Below are positions 21,465-31,202 of a stretch of DNA of 64,000 nt, in pieces. Position 1 is the first letter of the stretch. Every line of letters begins with the position of its first letter. The stretch spans positions 2,232,001-2,296,000 of the forward strand of contig NZ_CP018082.1 of NCBI RefSeq assembly GCF_001886715.1, read 5' to 3'. A program made the translations under genes and the position numbers. The notes under the pieces are model-generated. The model was not told where the DNA came from. It made no database searches and saw only the letters and a list, made by a program, of their open reading frames with translations. This stretch comes from Nocardia mangyaensis. Lineage in GTDB: Bacteria; Actinomycetota; Actinomycetes; Mycobacteriales; Mycobacteriaceae.

Positions 21465-22904
21465 TCAGTGGCCTCCTGGCGGGGTGACGGTCACGGTCGA
21501 CCCCGCGAGAACCGGGCCGAGCAGCAGCAGCTGGGTGGTGTTGGGGCGCCCGCCCACGATGGCGGCGACGGCATCGGAACCGGCGAGCGAGATCGGCCGA
21601 GCGGGCGAGTCCTGCACTGCCGGCTCCGAACTCGCCGGCGCGGTGACGCCGGGAATGACGAGGCCGGGGATGGTGGGCAGGCTCAGACCGGGAATCGTGG
21701 GCAGGATGAGGCCGGGAATCGTGGGCAGCGAGAGCTCGGACAGGCCGGGCGGCGTCGGCAGCGGTGCCGGACCGGCCGTCGAGAGCCAGCCGGGGATGAG
21801 TTGCGTCGGATACTGCTGCGGCGCAGCAACATCGGGCACCGAGGGGCCGTCACACCGTGGCCCGGCCTGTGGACCGTAGCGCGGACAGTCGGCCGCGGTG
21901 TACTGGCGGAACGGGGTGAACGACACCGTCACGTTCCAGCGCATCTGCCTGCTCGGGCCCCAGTTGAACACCGACGCCAGACGGTTCAGCGAGGTGTTCA
22001 ATCCCCTGATCGTGTCGGTGAGCGCCGAGGGGTCGGCGGCCAGCGCGCCGAACGTCTCGTCGAGGCCGACCACCAGTTCCTTGCCCGCGTCCGGATTGCG
22101 GGCGAACAACTCCTGAGTCGCCGCGGTGGCGGTGCCCGCGGTAGTGAGCAGGTCGATGAGCTGGGCGCGCCGATCGGTGATCGTGCGGGCGGTCTGCACC
22201 GACCGGCCGAGGGCGTCGACGAGTTCGGGCGCGGACTGATTCACCGCCGCCGCGGCAGCGCCCAGATCGCCCAGCAGCTCGCCGATTCCGGGCAGCGCGC
22301 GGACCTCGGTGATCCACTCGTCGAGGCGTTCGATGGTGGAACCGGGCAGGCGGGCGTCCCCGTCGAGCGCGTCGGCCAGGGTCGCCAGGACCCGGGCCAG
22401 CTTGGCGGGCTGGATGCGATCGAGGACATCGCGCAACGTGGTGAGCGTGGTCTGCAGCGCGACGGTCGCGCTGCTGGTGTCCTGCTCGATCACCGCCCCG
22501 GCCCGCAGCGCCGGGGCCGCGCCGTTGTCGACCAGCTCGATCGAGGAGACTCCGAAGATGTTGGCGGGTACCACGCGGGCGGTGACCGAGGACGGGATCG
22601 CCTCGGCGGCAGCCGGTTCCAATGCCAGCTCGACGCGCTGGCGCAGCCCCTTCTCCGCGATCTCCACCCCCGACACCGCACCGACGAGCATTCCGCGGAA
22701 GCGCACATCGGCGCGGGCGGGCAGACCGTCACCGGTGCTGGTCATCCGCGCGGTCACCGCGACGGCATCGTCGAAGTAGCCGGCGTAGCGCAGGCCGAGC
22801 AGGGCGACCACGCTCGACAGGCTCACCGCCATGGCCACCCCGGCCAGGCCGAGCCGCCGCCGCGACCAGCCGCGTCCACTGGGGTCCGGATACATCTCGA
22901 CCAC
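21465..22904 (-). CDS. Mce-family protein, MceA position, with LPTIPGL repeats
   Basis: First Mce subunit, 479 residues, the longest here. The anchor is at about 16-38 (RRLGLAGVAMAVSLSSVVAL), the MCE domain at about 45-140, and helices to about 330. A long tail beyond about 360 holds a near-perfect repeat of LPTIPGL (three to four copies at about 403-430) before a final hydrophobic stretch. GTG 22904 directly abuts the yrbEB stop; an ATG three codons downstream is an alternative. Tail repeats of this kind are not needed for the MCE fold and may span the envelope. Confidence 0.9.
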   Translation of the reverse strand: MVEMYPDPSGRGWSRRRLGLAGVAMAVSLSSVVALLGLRYAGYFDDAVAVTARMTSTGDGLPARADVRFRGMLVGAVSGVEIAEKGLRQRVELALEPAAAEAIPSSVTARVVPANIFGVSSIELVDNGAAPALRAGAVIEQDTSSATVALQTTLTTLRDVLDRIQPAKLARVLATLADALDGDARLPGSTIERLDEWITEVRALPGIGELLGDLGAAAAAVNQSAPELVDALGRSVQTARTITDRRAQLIDLLTTAGTATAATQELFARNPDAGKELVVGLDETFGALAADPSALTDTIRGLNTSLNRLASVFNWGPSRQMRWNVTVSFTPFRQYTAADCPRYGPQAGPRCDGPSVPDVAAPQQYPTQLIPGWLSTAGPAPLPTPPGLSELSLPTIPGLILPTIPGLSLPTIPGLVIPGVTAPASSEPAVQDSPARPISLAGSDAVAAIVGGRPNTTQLLLLGPVLAGSTVTVTPPGGH

Positions 22905-23765
22905 CTATCCCGAGATCCGGATGCCGGGGTCGATGCCCCAGATCGCCAGGGTGAGAAGCAGATTCAGGAAGACGACGACGATGATCGTCATCTTGATGGC
23001 GTGCCCCGCCGCGACGCCGACACCCTCGGGACCGCCTGCGGCGACATAGCCGTAGTGGCACTGGATGAAGGTGGCGACCAGCACGAACGCCACCGCCTTG
23101 AGCACCGAGTAGACGATGTCGCCCGGGTCGAGGAACTGGTGGAAGTAGTGGTCGTAGGTGCCGATCCCGGTGCCGCCGAGGAAGAACACCGTCAGCTTGG
23201 TGGTGAGGTAGGCCGTCGCCATGCCGATGGCGTACAGCGGCAGGATCGCCACCGCTGCGGCCAGCATCCGAGTGGTGATCAGATAGGGCAGCGGCCGGAT
23301 CGCCATCGACTCGAGTGCGTCGATCTCCTCGGCGATCCGCATCGAACCGATCTGGGCGGTGAACCGGCAGCCGGCCTGGGCGGCGAACGCGATCGTCGCC
23401 AGCAGCGGGGCGAGCTCGCGGGTGGTGGCGAACCCGGAGATCGCGCCGGTGAGCGGGCTCATCGTGAGCAGATCCAGCGCGGTGTGCGATTCCATCCCGA
23501 CGGTGACGCCACCGAACCCGCACAGGATCAGCACCACCCCGACCGTGCCGCCGCCCACGACCAGTGCGCCGTTGCCCCAGGTGACATCGACGATCAGCCG
23601 GACGACTTCCTTGCGGTAGTGCCGGAGGACGAACGGGATCGCCAGCAGTGCCTCGAGGAATACCATCCCCTGGTGTCCCAGACGGATGTTCGCCTCCGTC
23701 ACCGGTCGGGTCGCCGCCCGCACCGCCCGCACTGGCCGCAGCACCGGCGGCAGGTAGCCCGCCAT
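22905..23765 (-). CDS. YrbE/MlaE-family permease, second (YrbEB)
   Basis: ABC-type permease of the Mce importer, 286 residues with five or six membrane helices. It has the MlaE/YrbE signature RIAEEIDALESMAIRPLPYL (about 143-162). It pairs with the upstream YrbEA as a heterodimer; the ATPase (MceG/Mkl) is encoded elsewhere, as is usual. It begins one base after the yrbEA stop and abuts mceA. Confidence 0.92.
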   Translation of the reverse strand: MAGYLPPVLRPVRAVRAATRPVTEANIRLGHQGMVFLEALLAIPFVLRHYRKEVVRLIVDVTWGNGALVVGGGTVGVVLILCGFGGVTVGMESHTALDLLTMSPLTGAISGFATTRELAPLLATIAFAAQAGCRFTAQIGSMRIAEEIDALESMAIRPLPYLITTRMLAAAVAILPLYAIGMATAYLTTKLTVFFLGGTGIGTYDHYFHQFLDPGDIVYSVLKAVAFVLVATFIQCHYGYVAAGGPEGVGVAAGHAIKMTIIVVVFLNLLLTLAIWGIDPGIRISG

Positions 23766-23766
23766 C

Positions 23767-24633
23767 TCAGAGCACCTTCGACGGGAACACGGTGTTGTAG
23801 ATCTGGGTGAGCGCGATGTTGGCGGCGAACAACACGATCGCCGAGCTGACCACCGCCGAGTTCACCGCGTTCGCCACCCCACCGGGCCCGCCCTTGGTGT
23901 GCAGGCCCGCGTCGCAGGCGATGATCGCGGTGAGCGCGCCGAACACCGCCGCCTTCACGATCGCCACCAGCAGATCGCCCGCGACGGCGAACGAGGCGAA
24001 CGTGCTGATGTAAGACCCGGGAGTGCCGTCCTGGATGAAGACGTTGAACGCGTAGCCGGTGGCGAAGCCGATGAACACCACGAAGCCGCACAGCAGCATG
24101 CTCACCAGCACCGCCGCGAGCAGCCGCGGCGCGACCAGCCTGCGCACCGGGTCGACACCCATCACCCGCATCGCGTCGATCTCCTCGCGGATGGTGCGTG
24201 AGCCCAGATCCGCGCAGATCGACGAGCCGACCGCGCCCGCGATCATCAACGAGGTGACCAGCGGCGCGCCCTGCCGGATGATGCCGAGACCGTTGACCGC
24301 GCCGATGAAGGTGGTCGCGCCGACCTGGCCGACCAGCGATCCGACCTGGATGGACACCACGACCGCGACCGGAATGGCGACCAGCAGAGTAGGAGTGGCT
24401 GAGACACCTGCCATGAAGGAGCACTGCCGCAGGAACTCCTTCAGGGGAAAGCGCCGGTGGACCACGGCGAGGACCAGCTCTGCCGTGGCCCGCCATGCCA
24501 TGGTGACCTGCCTGCCCGCGGTCTCGATCGACCGCTGCGGATGCTCGCGCCACCAGCGGAGCCCGAACCCGATGACGAGCTCACGATCCGCTGGTGCAGC
24601 GGCTTTTTCGCGCGACGCGACGATGACGATCAC
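23767..24633 (-). CDS. YrbE/MlaE-family permease, first (YrbEA)
   Basis: First permease of the Mce importer, 288 residues from GTG 24633. The YrbE signature reads RTIREEIDAMRVMGVDPVRR. The frame continues to 24981 but those codons are not protein-like and overlap the divergent TetR gene. GTG 24633 gives an N-terminus (VIVIVASREKAAAPADREL) that I recall from related proteins; its ribosome-binding site is poor. ATG 24501 has a better site (GCAGGTCACC) but would give a short protein of 244 residues. It is the first gene of the operon. Confidence 0.88.
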   Translation of the reverse strand: MIVIVASREKAAAPADRELVIGFGLRWWREHPQRSIETAGRQVTMAWRATAELVLAVVHRRFPLKEFLRQCSFMAGVSATPTLLVAIPVAVVVSIQVGSLVGQVGATTFIGAVNGLGIIRQGAPLVTSLMIAGAVGSSICADLGSRTIREEIDAMRVMGVDPVRRLVAPRLLAAVLVSMLLCGFVVFIGFATGYAFNVFIQDGTPGSYISTFASFAVAGDLLVAIVKAAVFGALTAIIACDAGLHTKGGPGGVANAVNSAVVSSAIVLFAANIALTQIYNTVFPSKVL

Positions 24634-24682
24634 CTCGGTTCTCGATGGCCGCCGACCTGCGCGACCAGAACTGACCAGCGAG

Positions 24683-24720
24683 CTACGCAAGCGTAGGAAA
24701 CAATTTCTACGCGGTGGTAG
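24683..24720. promoter_or_regulatory. CTACGC operator cluster between TetR and yrbEA
   Basis: CTACGCAAGCGTAG (24683-24696) is a perfect palindrome. Another CTACGC at 24707-24712 forms a second inverted pair with the GCGTAG at 24691-24696, and GTAG at 24717-24720 gives a further half-site. The block lies in the 151-bp space between the divergent TetR and yrbEA starts and is probably the site through which the TetR protein controls the mce operon. Confidence 0.65.
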
Positions 24721-24784
24721 CGAACTGGCTGAGACAGTAGCAAGAAGCATCCCGGCTGTCTTCGATTTCGGGCATGATCGCCGG

Positions 24785-25459
24785 GTGAGTGTGCAGCGGA
24801 AGTCGAGCGGCGTGTGGCAGATCTCGACGGGTGGGCGGCGTCGGCGACGAGCGAACGCGCCCCGGTTGCCGCCCGCGCAACGGCGCACGCAGCTGCTCGA
24901 CGCCGCACTGGGGGTGGTGGCCAGGGACGGTCTGGCCCGGCTGACCATGCAGGCTGTCGCCCAAGAGGCCGGGGTCGCCAAGCCGGTCCTCTACGCGATG
25001 TTTCCGACGGCGCCCGAACTGGTCGCGGCGCTGCTGCATCGCGAGCACGCGGCCGGCATGGCGCAGGTGCTCGCGGCGATGCCGGCGAATCTGGGCGGCA
25101 CCGATCCGGATGCGGAGTTCGTGGCCGCGATGATGGCGTTCCTCGACTCGGTCGCCGCCGATCCGCCGCGCTGGCGGTTGATCCTGCTGCCCGGCGACGG
25201 CGCGCCGGCGAGTTATCGGGAACTGCTCGGCGCGGCCAGGGACGAGATGGTCGGCCGCGCCATCGCCTTGCTCGATGACGGACTACGGCTGCGCGGTGGT
25301 CCGGTCGAGGTCGATGTCGAACTGATCGGTCACATGACGATGGGATGCGCCGAGGTGCTCGGCCGGATGGTGTTGTCGGACCCGCGACGATTCCCGCCGA
25401 CCCGACTGCGGCCGGCGGTGTGCGCGCTCCTGCGCACGCTGCCGCGGCCTTCCGGCTGA
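24785..25459 (+). CDS. TetR-family regulator of the mce operon (putative)
   Basis: Regulator of 224 residues from GTG 24785 (GTG 24791 also possible). After a basic, probably disordered N-terminus, the HTH lies at about 50-80 (GLARLTMQAVAQEAGVAKPVLYAMFPTAPEL). The C-terminal domain is helical. It is divergent from yrbEA with shared palindromes between them, an arrangement seen for Mce3R-like control of mce genes. The long upstream extension of the frame is not protein-like. Confidence 0.82.
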   Translation: MSVQRKSSGVWQISTGGRRRRRANAPRLPPAQRRTQLLDAALGVVARDGLARLTMQAVAQEAGVAKPVLYAMFPTAPELVAALLHREHAAGMAQVLAAMPANLGGTDPDAEFVAAMMAFLDSVAADPPRWRLILLPGDGAPASYRELLGAARDEMVGRAIALLDDGLRLRGGPVEVDVELIGHMTMGCAEVLGRMVLSDPRRFPPTRLRPAVCALLRTLPRPSG

Positions 25460-25478
25460 TCCACCCGCGGTGATCGGC

Positions 25479-25634
25479 TCAGTTGAACGGGTACTGGCCC
25501 CCGCCGCCACCACCACCGGGGTAGTCGGGAGTCGCGACATCGATGATGTTCTGGACCAGTGCGACGAGGGCGCGCCCGACATCGAGGACGCTGTTGCCGA
25601 GGAGGGAGAATTCCTGCGCGATCTGCTGGAGCAT
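25479..25634 (-). CDS. Small hydrophobic peptide, third of three
   Basis: 51-residue protein from ATG 25634, preceded by GTGAGGACGAACAAG with a good AGGA site. An amphipathic helix (LQQIAQEFSLLGNSVLDVGR, then ALVALVQNIIDVATP) is followed by a glycine-run tail DYPGGGGGGGQYPFN. No signal peptide. It resembles the first peptide (25889-26029): both begin M-x-QQ-like and share an ID-x-x-TP end to the helix. Such short, signal-less helical proteins recall corynebacterial PorA/PorH channel proteins; this is an inference. Confidence 0.62.
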   Translation of the reverse strand: MLQQIAQEFSLLGNSVLDVGRALVALVQNIIDVATPDYPGGGGGGGQYPFN

Positions 25635-25692
25635 CTTGTTCGTCCTCACGTGTGGCGAGCCGAATAGTGCTCTCCCAGGGTGCCACACGCGC

Positions 25693-25709
25693 GGCCCACG
25701 CGGTGGGCC
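25693..25709 (-). terminator. Short hairpin between second and third small ORFs
   Basis: GGCCCAC (25693-25699) and GTGGGCC (25703-25709) pair with a 3-base loop. It may lower transcription of the third ORF or separate two units. Confidence 0.4.
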
Positions 25710-25717
25710 TCGGTGGC

Positions 25718-25852
25718 TCAAGAGGCGAGGAAATTCAGGATGGCGAGCGTCAGCGGCGCGCCGTGCTCGAACAGGACCTGGCCGATGTGCAGGCCGAGGG
25801 TGGCGCCGGACTCGTAGTGATCGGACAGGAACTGCAGGACCGAATCGATCAT
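25718..25852 (-). CDS. Small hydrophobic peptide, second of three
   Basis: 44-residue protein: MIDSVLQFLSDHYESGATLG then LHIGQVLFEHGAPLTLAILN and FLAS. ATG 25852 follows AGGGAGAACCACCTC. It lacks a signal peptide, is mildly acidic at the front and hydrophobic at the back, and ends in ILNFLAS. It lies 36 bp from the first and 83 bp from the third of the set. The shape resembles PorH-type wall channel proteins of Corynebacterium (inference). Confidence 0.62.
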   Translation of the reverse strand: MIDSVLQFLSDHYESGATLGLHIGQVLFEHGAPLTLAILNFLAS

Positions 25853-25888
25853 GAGGTGGTTCTCCCTGTGCTGAAGCGGACCCGACGG

Positions 25889-26029
25889 TCAGGCGAAGAA
25901 GTTCTGCAGGATAGGCGTCCCGAGGTCGATGGCCAGCTTGGCGATGCCGAGACTGAGATTTCCCAATCCGACGACGACGGTGCCGATCAGGTCATAGTTG
26001 TCCTGGGCGAAATCACGGAGTTGCTGCAT
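25889..26029 (-). CDS. Small hydrophobic peptide, first of three
   Basis: 46-residue protein from ATG 26029, with an excellent ribosome-binding site (GTGAAGGAGCCACC). Sequence: MQQLRDFAQDNYDLIGTVVV, GLGNLSLGIAKLAIDLGTPI, LQNFFA. It is a single amphipathic to hydrophobic helix with no signal peptide or charged loop. It is first of three tandem ORFs read leftwards between the mce TetR gene and argG. A longer in-frame start at 26080 lacks a ribosome-binding site. Confidence 0.68.
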   Translation of the reverse strand: MQQLRDFAQDNYDLIGTVVVGLGNLSLGIAKLAIDLGTPILQNFFA

Positions 26030-26227
26030 GGTGGCTCCTTCACCCCGACCGGTGGGTAGATGCTGTGACCAGCGTCTCACACATGCCGTGCGCCGCCAAG
26101 GTGTTCCTTCTTGTTTTCGCAGGTGGATGGCGATTTCGCACGCCGGTGCGGCCAGTGCGCCATTCGGCCGGTCACAGCTGGTGGCTGGGGTCGCTGGAGC
26201 AACTGAACAGGCCGGACCACCCCCGCT

Positions 26228-26259
26228 ATGAATGAGATTGCATCATCGTGCATAATCAT
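26228..26259 (+). promoter_or_regulatory. ArgR operator and argG promoter
   Basis: Matches the argC operator (7273-7304) at 29 of 32 bases, including TTGCAT, GTGCATAA and the -10 CATAAT at 26251-26256. Here the transcript would have a leader of about 100 bases before the argG ATG, unlike argC. The 26030-26227 stretch upstream holds no gene that I can see and must also contain the promoter of the leftward small ORFs. Confidence 0.8.
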
Positions 26260-26359
26260 TTGCAGCAGCGGCGCGAGCCGAACCGGCGGCCGGAGCATCC
26301 ATACTGCTCAGAGCAGCCCGTGCAGATGACGTAGACACACTTCGAGGAGCACAACAGAC

Positions 26360-27556
26360 ATGTCCGATCGCGTCGTACTCGCCTACTCCGGTGGGCTTGA
26401 CACCTCCGTCGCCATCAGCTGGATCGCGAAGGAGACCGGTTCCGAGGTGGTGGCCGTGGCCATCGACCTCGGCCAGGGCGGCGAGGACATGAGCGCGATC
26501 CGACAGCGCGCGCTGGACTGCGGCGCCGTGGAGGCCATCGTGGTCGACGCGCGCGACGAGTTCGCCGACGAGTACTGCCTGCCCACCATCCAGGCCAACG
26601 CCATGTACATGGGCCAGTACCCGCTCGTGTCGGCCATCAGCCGCCCGCTGATCGTCAAGCACCTGGTCGAGGCCGCCAAGTTCCACAACGCCACCACCGT
26701 CTCGCACGGGTGCACCGGCAAGGGCAACGACCAGGTCCGCTTCGAGGTCGGCATCGGCGCGCTCGCGCCCGATCTCGAGGTCATCGCGCCGGTCCGCGAC
26801 TACGCCTGGACCCGCGAGAAGGCCATCGCCTTCGCCGAGCAGAACAACCTGCCGATCAACGTCACCAAGAAGTCGCCGTTCTCCATCGACCAGAACGTGT
26901 GGGGCCGCGCGGTCGAGACCGGGTTCCTCGAGGACCTGTGGAACGCGCCGACCAAGGACGTCTACGACTACACCGCCGACCCGACGGTGAACTTCGAGGC
27001 GCCCGACGAGGTCATCGTCACCTTCGACAAGGGTGTGCCGGTCGCCATCGACGGCAAGCCCGTCACCGTGCTGCAGGCCATCGAGGAGATGAACACCCGC
27101 GCCGGTCGCCAGGGTGTCGGCCGCCTCGACATGGTCGAGGACCGGCTCGTCGGCATCAAGAGCCGCGAGATCTACGAGGCGCCCGGCGCCATCGCGCTGA
27201 TCACCGCGCACCAGGCGCTGGAGAACGTCACCGTCGAGCGCGAGCTGGGCCGCTACAAGCGTCAGGTCGAGCAGCGCTGGGCCGAGCTGGCCTACGACGG
27301 CCTGTGGTACTCCCCGCTCAAGCGCGCCCTGGACGCCTTCGTGCAGGACACCCAGCAGAAGGTCACCGGCGACATCCGGATGGTGCTGCACGGCGGTTCG
27401 GCCGTCGTCAACGGCCGCCGCTCCGAGCAGTCGCTCTACGACTTCAACCTGGCCACCTACGACGAGGGAGACACCTTCGACCAGTCCCTGGCCAAGGGCT
27501 TCGTCCAGATCCACGGCCTGTCCTCCAAGGTCGCCGCCCGCCGCGACCTCAGCTGA
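26360..27556 (+). CDS. argG: Argininosuccinate synthase
   Basis: Joins citrulline and aspartate with ATP. It has 398 residues. The ATP pyrophosphatase P-loop [11 protein letters not shown] is at about 8-18, and [14 protein letters not shown] and [15 protein letters not shown] are intact. ATG 26360 follows CGAGGAGCACAACAGAC. An ArgR operator lies about 100 bp upstream. Its 3' end (CGCGACCTCAGCTGACC) appears to be the source of the 25-bp repeats that follow. Confidence 0.97.
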   Translation: MSDRVVLAYSGGLDTSVAISWIAKETGSEVVAVAIDLGQGGEDMSAIRQRALDCGAVEAIVVDARDEFADEYCLPTIQANAMYMGQYPLVSAISRPLIVKHLVEAAKFHNATTVSHGCTGKGNDQVRFEVGIGALAPDLEVIAPVRDYAWTREKAIAFAEQNNLPINVTKKSPFSIDQNVWGRAVETGFLEDLWNAPTKDVYDYTADPTVNFEAPDEVIVTFDKGVPVAIDGKPVTVLQAIEEMNTRAGRQGVGRLDMVEDRLVGIKSREIYEAPGAIALITAHQALENVTVERELGRYKRQVEQRWAELAYDGLWYSPLKRALDAFVQDTQQKVTGDIRMVLHGGSAVVNGRRSEQSLYDFNLATYDEGDTFDQSLAKGFVQIHGLSSKVAARRDLS

Positions 27557-27558
27557 CC

Positions 27559-27633
27559 GACCCGCCTCCCCGCGACTTCTGCTGACCCGCCTCCCCGCGA
27601 CTTCTGCTGACCCGCCTCCCCGCGACTTCTGCC
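27559..27633 (+). repeat. 25-bp tandem repeat, three copies
   Basis: Copies at 27559-27583, 27584-27608 and 27609-27633 are identical except for the last base. Each contains CCCCGCGACTTCTGCTGACC-like sequence, which mirrors the argG 3' end (CGCGACCTCAGCTGACC), so the array probably grew by slippage or duplication from the gene end. Confidence 0.9.
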
Positions 27634-27726
27634 GGTCGTGGGGAGATCACTGAGTCGTTCACCGGGCTCGCCCACTGCGGTGGTGCTGTTGCGGGCGTCC
27701 CCGGTGAGTTACCCATGTTCTTGCTA

Positions 27727-27770
27727 GATCAGGCGGCGACCTAGGCTCGATCAGGCGGCGACCTAGGCTC
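27727..27770 (+). repeat. 22-bp perfect direct duplication upstream of argH
   Basis: GATCAGGCGGCGACCTAGGC plus TC occurs at 27727-27748 and again at 27749-27770 with no mismatch, 54 bp before the argH start. It contains a CCTAGG palindrome. It may double a promoter or binding site, or be a recent slippage product. Confidence 0.85.
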
Positions 27771-27788
27771 GGTTCGTCTGCGCCGTGA

Positions 27789-29243
<1,455 letters not shown>

Positions 29244-29477
29244 CTCCGCGCGCCGACTGGGCCGACTCTGTTCGGCACGGGCCCCGGTAGGCCGGAACCC
29301 GGCGGATCGCGTACGGCAGGACCACCGCGCACCGCCTCGTTGGTCCCGGCTCCTGAGGTCGGCGAGCTCATCGCGGTCGTGGGCGGTGGCCTCGCCGCCG
29401 AAGGTGTTGCGCCGCTGGTCCGATGGCCGGTTGTGCCGCGTGCGGCGGCGAGTTCGTGGCCCGGATAGTCTGCGCGG

Positions 29478-29801
29478 ATGACCCTGCTCTTCCTGGCACT
29501 GGCCATCGCCACCGAGGTGACGGCGACCGTCTCGCTGAAGCTGTCGGAAGGCTTCACCAAGCTGGTGCCCTCGATCGTCGTAGTCCTCGGTTACGGCGCG
29601 GCGTTCTTCTTCTTGTCCCAGGCCTTGAAGCGCGGAATGGCGATCGGCGTCGCCTACGGCATCTGGTCCGCCGTCGGCGTGGCGGCGATCGCGACCATCG
29701 GCGTCTTGTTCCTGGGGGAGCGGCTCACCCTCATCCAGGTCGGCGGAATCGGCCTGGTGATCCTGGGCGTCCTCGCCCTGGAACTCGGCGGCGCACACTG
29801 A
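29478..29801 (+). CDS. SMR-family multidrug efflux protein (EmrE/QacE/Mmr type)
   Basis: 107-residue protein with four membrane helices, the full length of this family. The essential glutamate lies in helix 1 (ALAIATEVTATVSLKLSEGF). The signature YGIWSAVGVAAIATIGVLFL and GERLTLIQVGGIGLVILGV are intact. It works as an antiparallel dimer that exchanges protons for quaternary-ammonium-type drugs. It is a single gene, convergent with the threonine dehydratase gene. The 234 bp before it (29244-29477) hold nothing recognisable. Confidence 0.92.
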   Translation: MTLLFLALAIATEVTATVSLKLSEGFTKLVPSIVVVLGYGAAFFFLSQALKRGMAIGVAYGIWSAVGVAAIATIGVLFLGERLTLIQVGGIGLVILGVLALELGGAH

Positions 29802-29827
29802 GATCGGCCACGGTGCTGGACGGTTGG

Positions 29828-31057
29828 TCAGAGTTCCGCGCGGACGCGGAAGCCGGCGTCACGGAGCGCGTCGAGGACCTCGTCGCGGTGGGTGGGGCCG
29901 CGGGTTTCGGCGGTGAGGGAGACCTCGACCTCGTCGACGGCCAGCCACATGCCGGTGCGGGAGTGGACGATGTCGACCACGCTGGCACCCGCGCGGCCGA
30001 GTACGCCGAGCAGTGCCGACAGGGCGCCGGGGCGGTCGGCGATGGTGACCCGCATCGCCAAGTAGCGGCCTGCCGCGCTGAGCCCGTGGCCGATCACGCG
30101 GGTGAGCAGCAGTGGATCGATATTTCCGCCGGACAGGATGGCCACGATCGGGCCGGGGAGCTCGCGGTCGCGCAGGGCGGTGGTGAGCAGCGCGGCGACG
30201 CCGGCCGCGCCCGCGGGCTCGACGATGAGCTTGGCGCGTTCCAGACACAGGAGCAGGGCCTTCGACAGCGCGTCCTCATCGACAGTGACGATCTCGGTCA
30301 CCAACTCGGCCACGTGCGCGAACGGCACCGCGCCGGGCAGCCCGACCGCGATGCCATCGGCCATCGTCGCCATCCGCGCGGCCCGAATCGGGGTGCCCGC
30401 CGCGAGCGAATCCGGCCACGCCGCCGCCTCGGCCGCCTGCACCCCGATCACCCGCACCCGCGGCGCCAGGGCATGCAGCGCCACCGCCACCCCGGCGAGC
30501 AGACCGCCCCCACCGGTCGGCACCACGACCGTGCCGACATCGGGCACCTGCTCCAGGATCTCCAGCGCGACCGTCGCCTGACCGGCGACGATATCGGGAT
30601 GATCGAACGGATGGATCAGGGTCGCCCCGGTGCGCTGAGCGAATTCCTGTGCGGCGACCAAGGATTCGTCGATCGTATCGCCGACCTGATGCACCTCGGC
30701 CCCGTACGCGCGCGTCGCCGTCAACTTCGGCAGCGACGCGCCGATCGGCATGAACACCGTCGAGGTGATCCCCAGTTCGGCGGCCGACCACGCGACACCC
30801 TGCGCGTGATTGCCCGCGGACGCCGCGACCACCCCGCGCGCCCGTTCGTCGACAGGCAGATGGGCGATCCGGTTGTAGGCACCCCGCGGCTTGAACGACC
30901 CGGTCCGCTGCAGATTCTCACACTTGAGCAGCACCTGCGTGCCGACCCGCTCCGACAACACCCGCGACCCCACGGTCGGCGTCCGCCGGATCACCGGCGC
31001 CAACAGCCGCTCAGCCGCCTCGATCCGCTCGATCCCGACCGTCTCCATACGCCACAT
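29828..31057 (-). CDS. ilvA: Threonine ammonia-lyase (dehydratase) with ACT domain
   Basis: PLP enzyme that deaminates threonine to 2-oxobutyrate, the entry to isoleucine synthesis. It has 409 residues from ATG 31057 (ATG 31048 is also possible). NLQRTGSFKPRGAYNRI contains the PLP lysine, TGGGGLLAGV binds the phosphate, and a C-terminal ACT domain (LAMRVTIADRPGALSALLGV) is present. Length and single ACT domain fit the shorter TdcB/IlvA1 branch, so a catabolic role is possible. Confidence 0.9.
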   Translation of the reverse strand: MWRMETVGIERIEAAERLLAPVIRRTPTVGSRVLSERVGTQVLLKCENLQRTGSFKPRGAYNRIAHLPVDERARGVVAASAGNHAQGVAWSAAELGITSTVFMPIGASLPKLTATRAYGAEVHQVGDTIDESLVAAQEFAQRTGATLIHPFDHPDIVAGQATVALEILEQVPDVGTVVVPTGGGGLLAGVAVALHALAPRVRVIGVQAAEAAAWPDSLAAGTPIRAARMATMADGIAVGLPGAVPFAHVAELVTEIVTVDEDALSKALLLCLERAKLIVEPAGAAGVAALLTTALRDRELPGPIVAILSGGNIDPLLLTRVIGHGLSAAGRYLAMRVTIADRPGALSALLGVLGRAGASVVDIVHSRTGMWLAVDEVEVSLTAETRGPTHRDEVLDALRDAGFRVRAEL

Positions 31058-31125
31058 CGTGCCGCATGCCCACCCCGAAACGGCCCCGACAGCGACGCGA
31101 CCCACCCCGAAAGCGTTCTGGACGG

Positions 31126-31190
31126 GTGATCATCAGGCCCTGGTGGCGCCCGCTTCTCGGCGAATGCTCACACCAGATCCTGGTGATCAC
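31126..31190. terminator. Hairpin downstream of the serine hydrolase gene
   Basis: GTGATCATCAGG (31126-31137) pairs with CCTGGTGATCAC (31179-31190) with one mismatch, and CTGGTG (31140-31145) with CACCAG (31171-31176) inside. It follows the stop of the leftward hydrolase gene. It shares GCCCTGGTGGCG and TGGTGATCAC with the hairpin at 4145-4200. Confidence 0.65.
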
Positions 31191-31202
31191 ATGCCCAGTC
31201 GA

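Noticed and set aside
21447..23810. A 787-codon frame opposite mceA and yrbEB
   Set aside because: Composition is Arg/Gly/His-rich as in shadow frames, and the mce genes on the other strand are clear.
27559..27633. CRISPR array
   Set aside because: The three 25-bp units are directly adjacent with no spacers, and no cas genes are near.
29244..29477. Possible gene remnant before the SMR gene
   Set aside because: Translations of both strands gave no recognisable motif, only Arg/Gly-rich shadow sequence.
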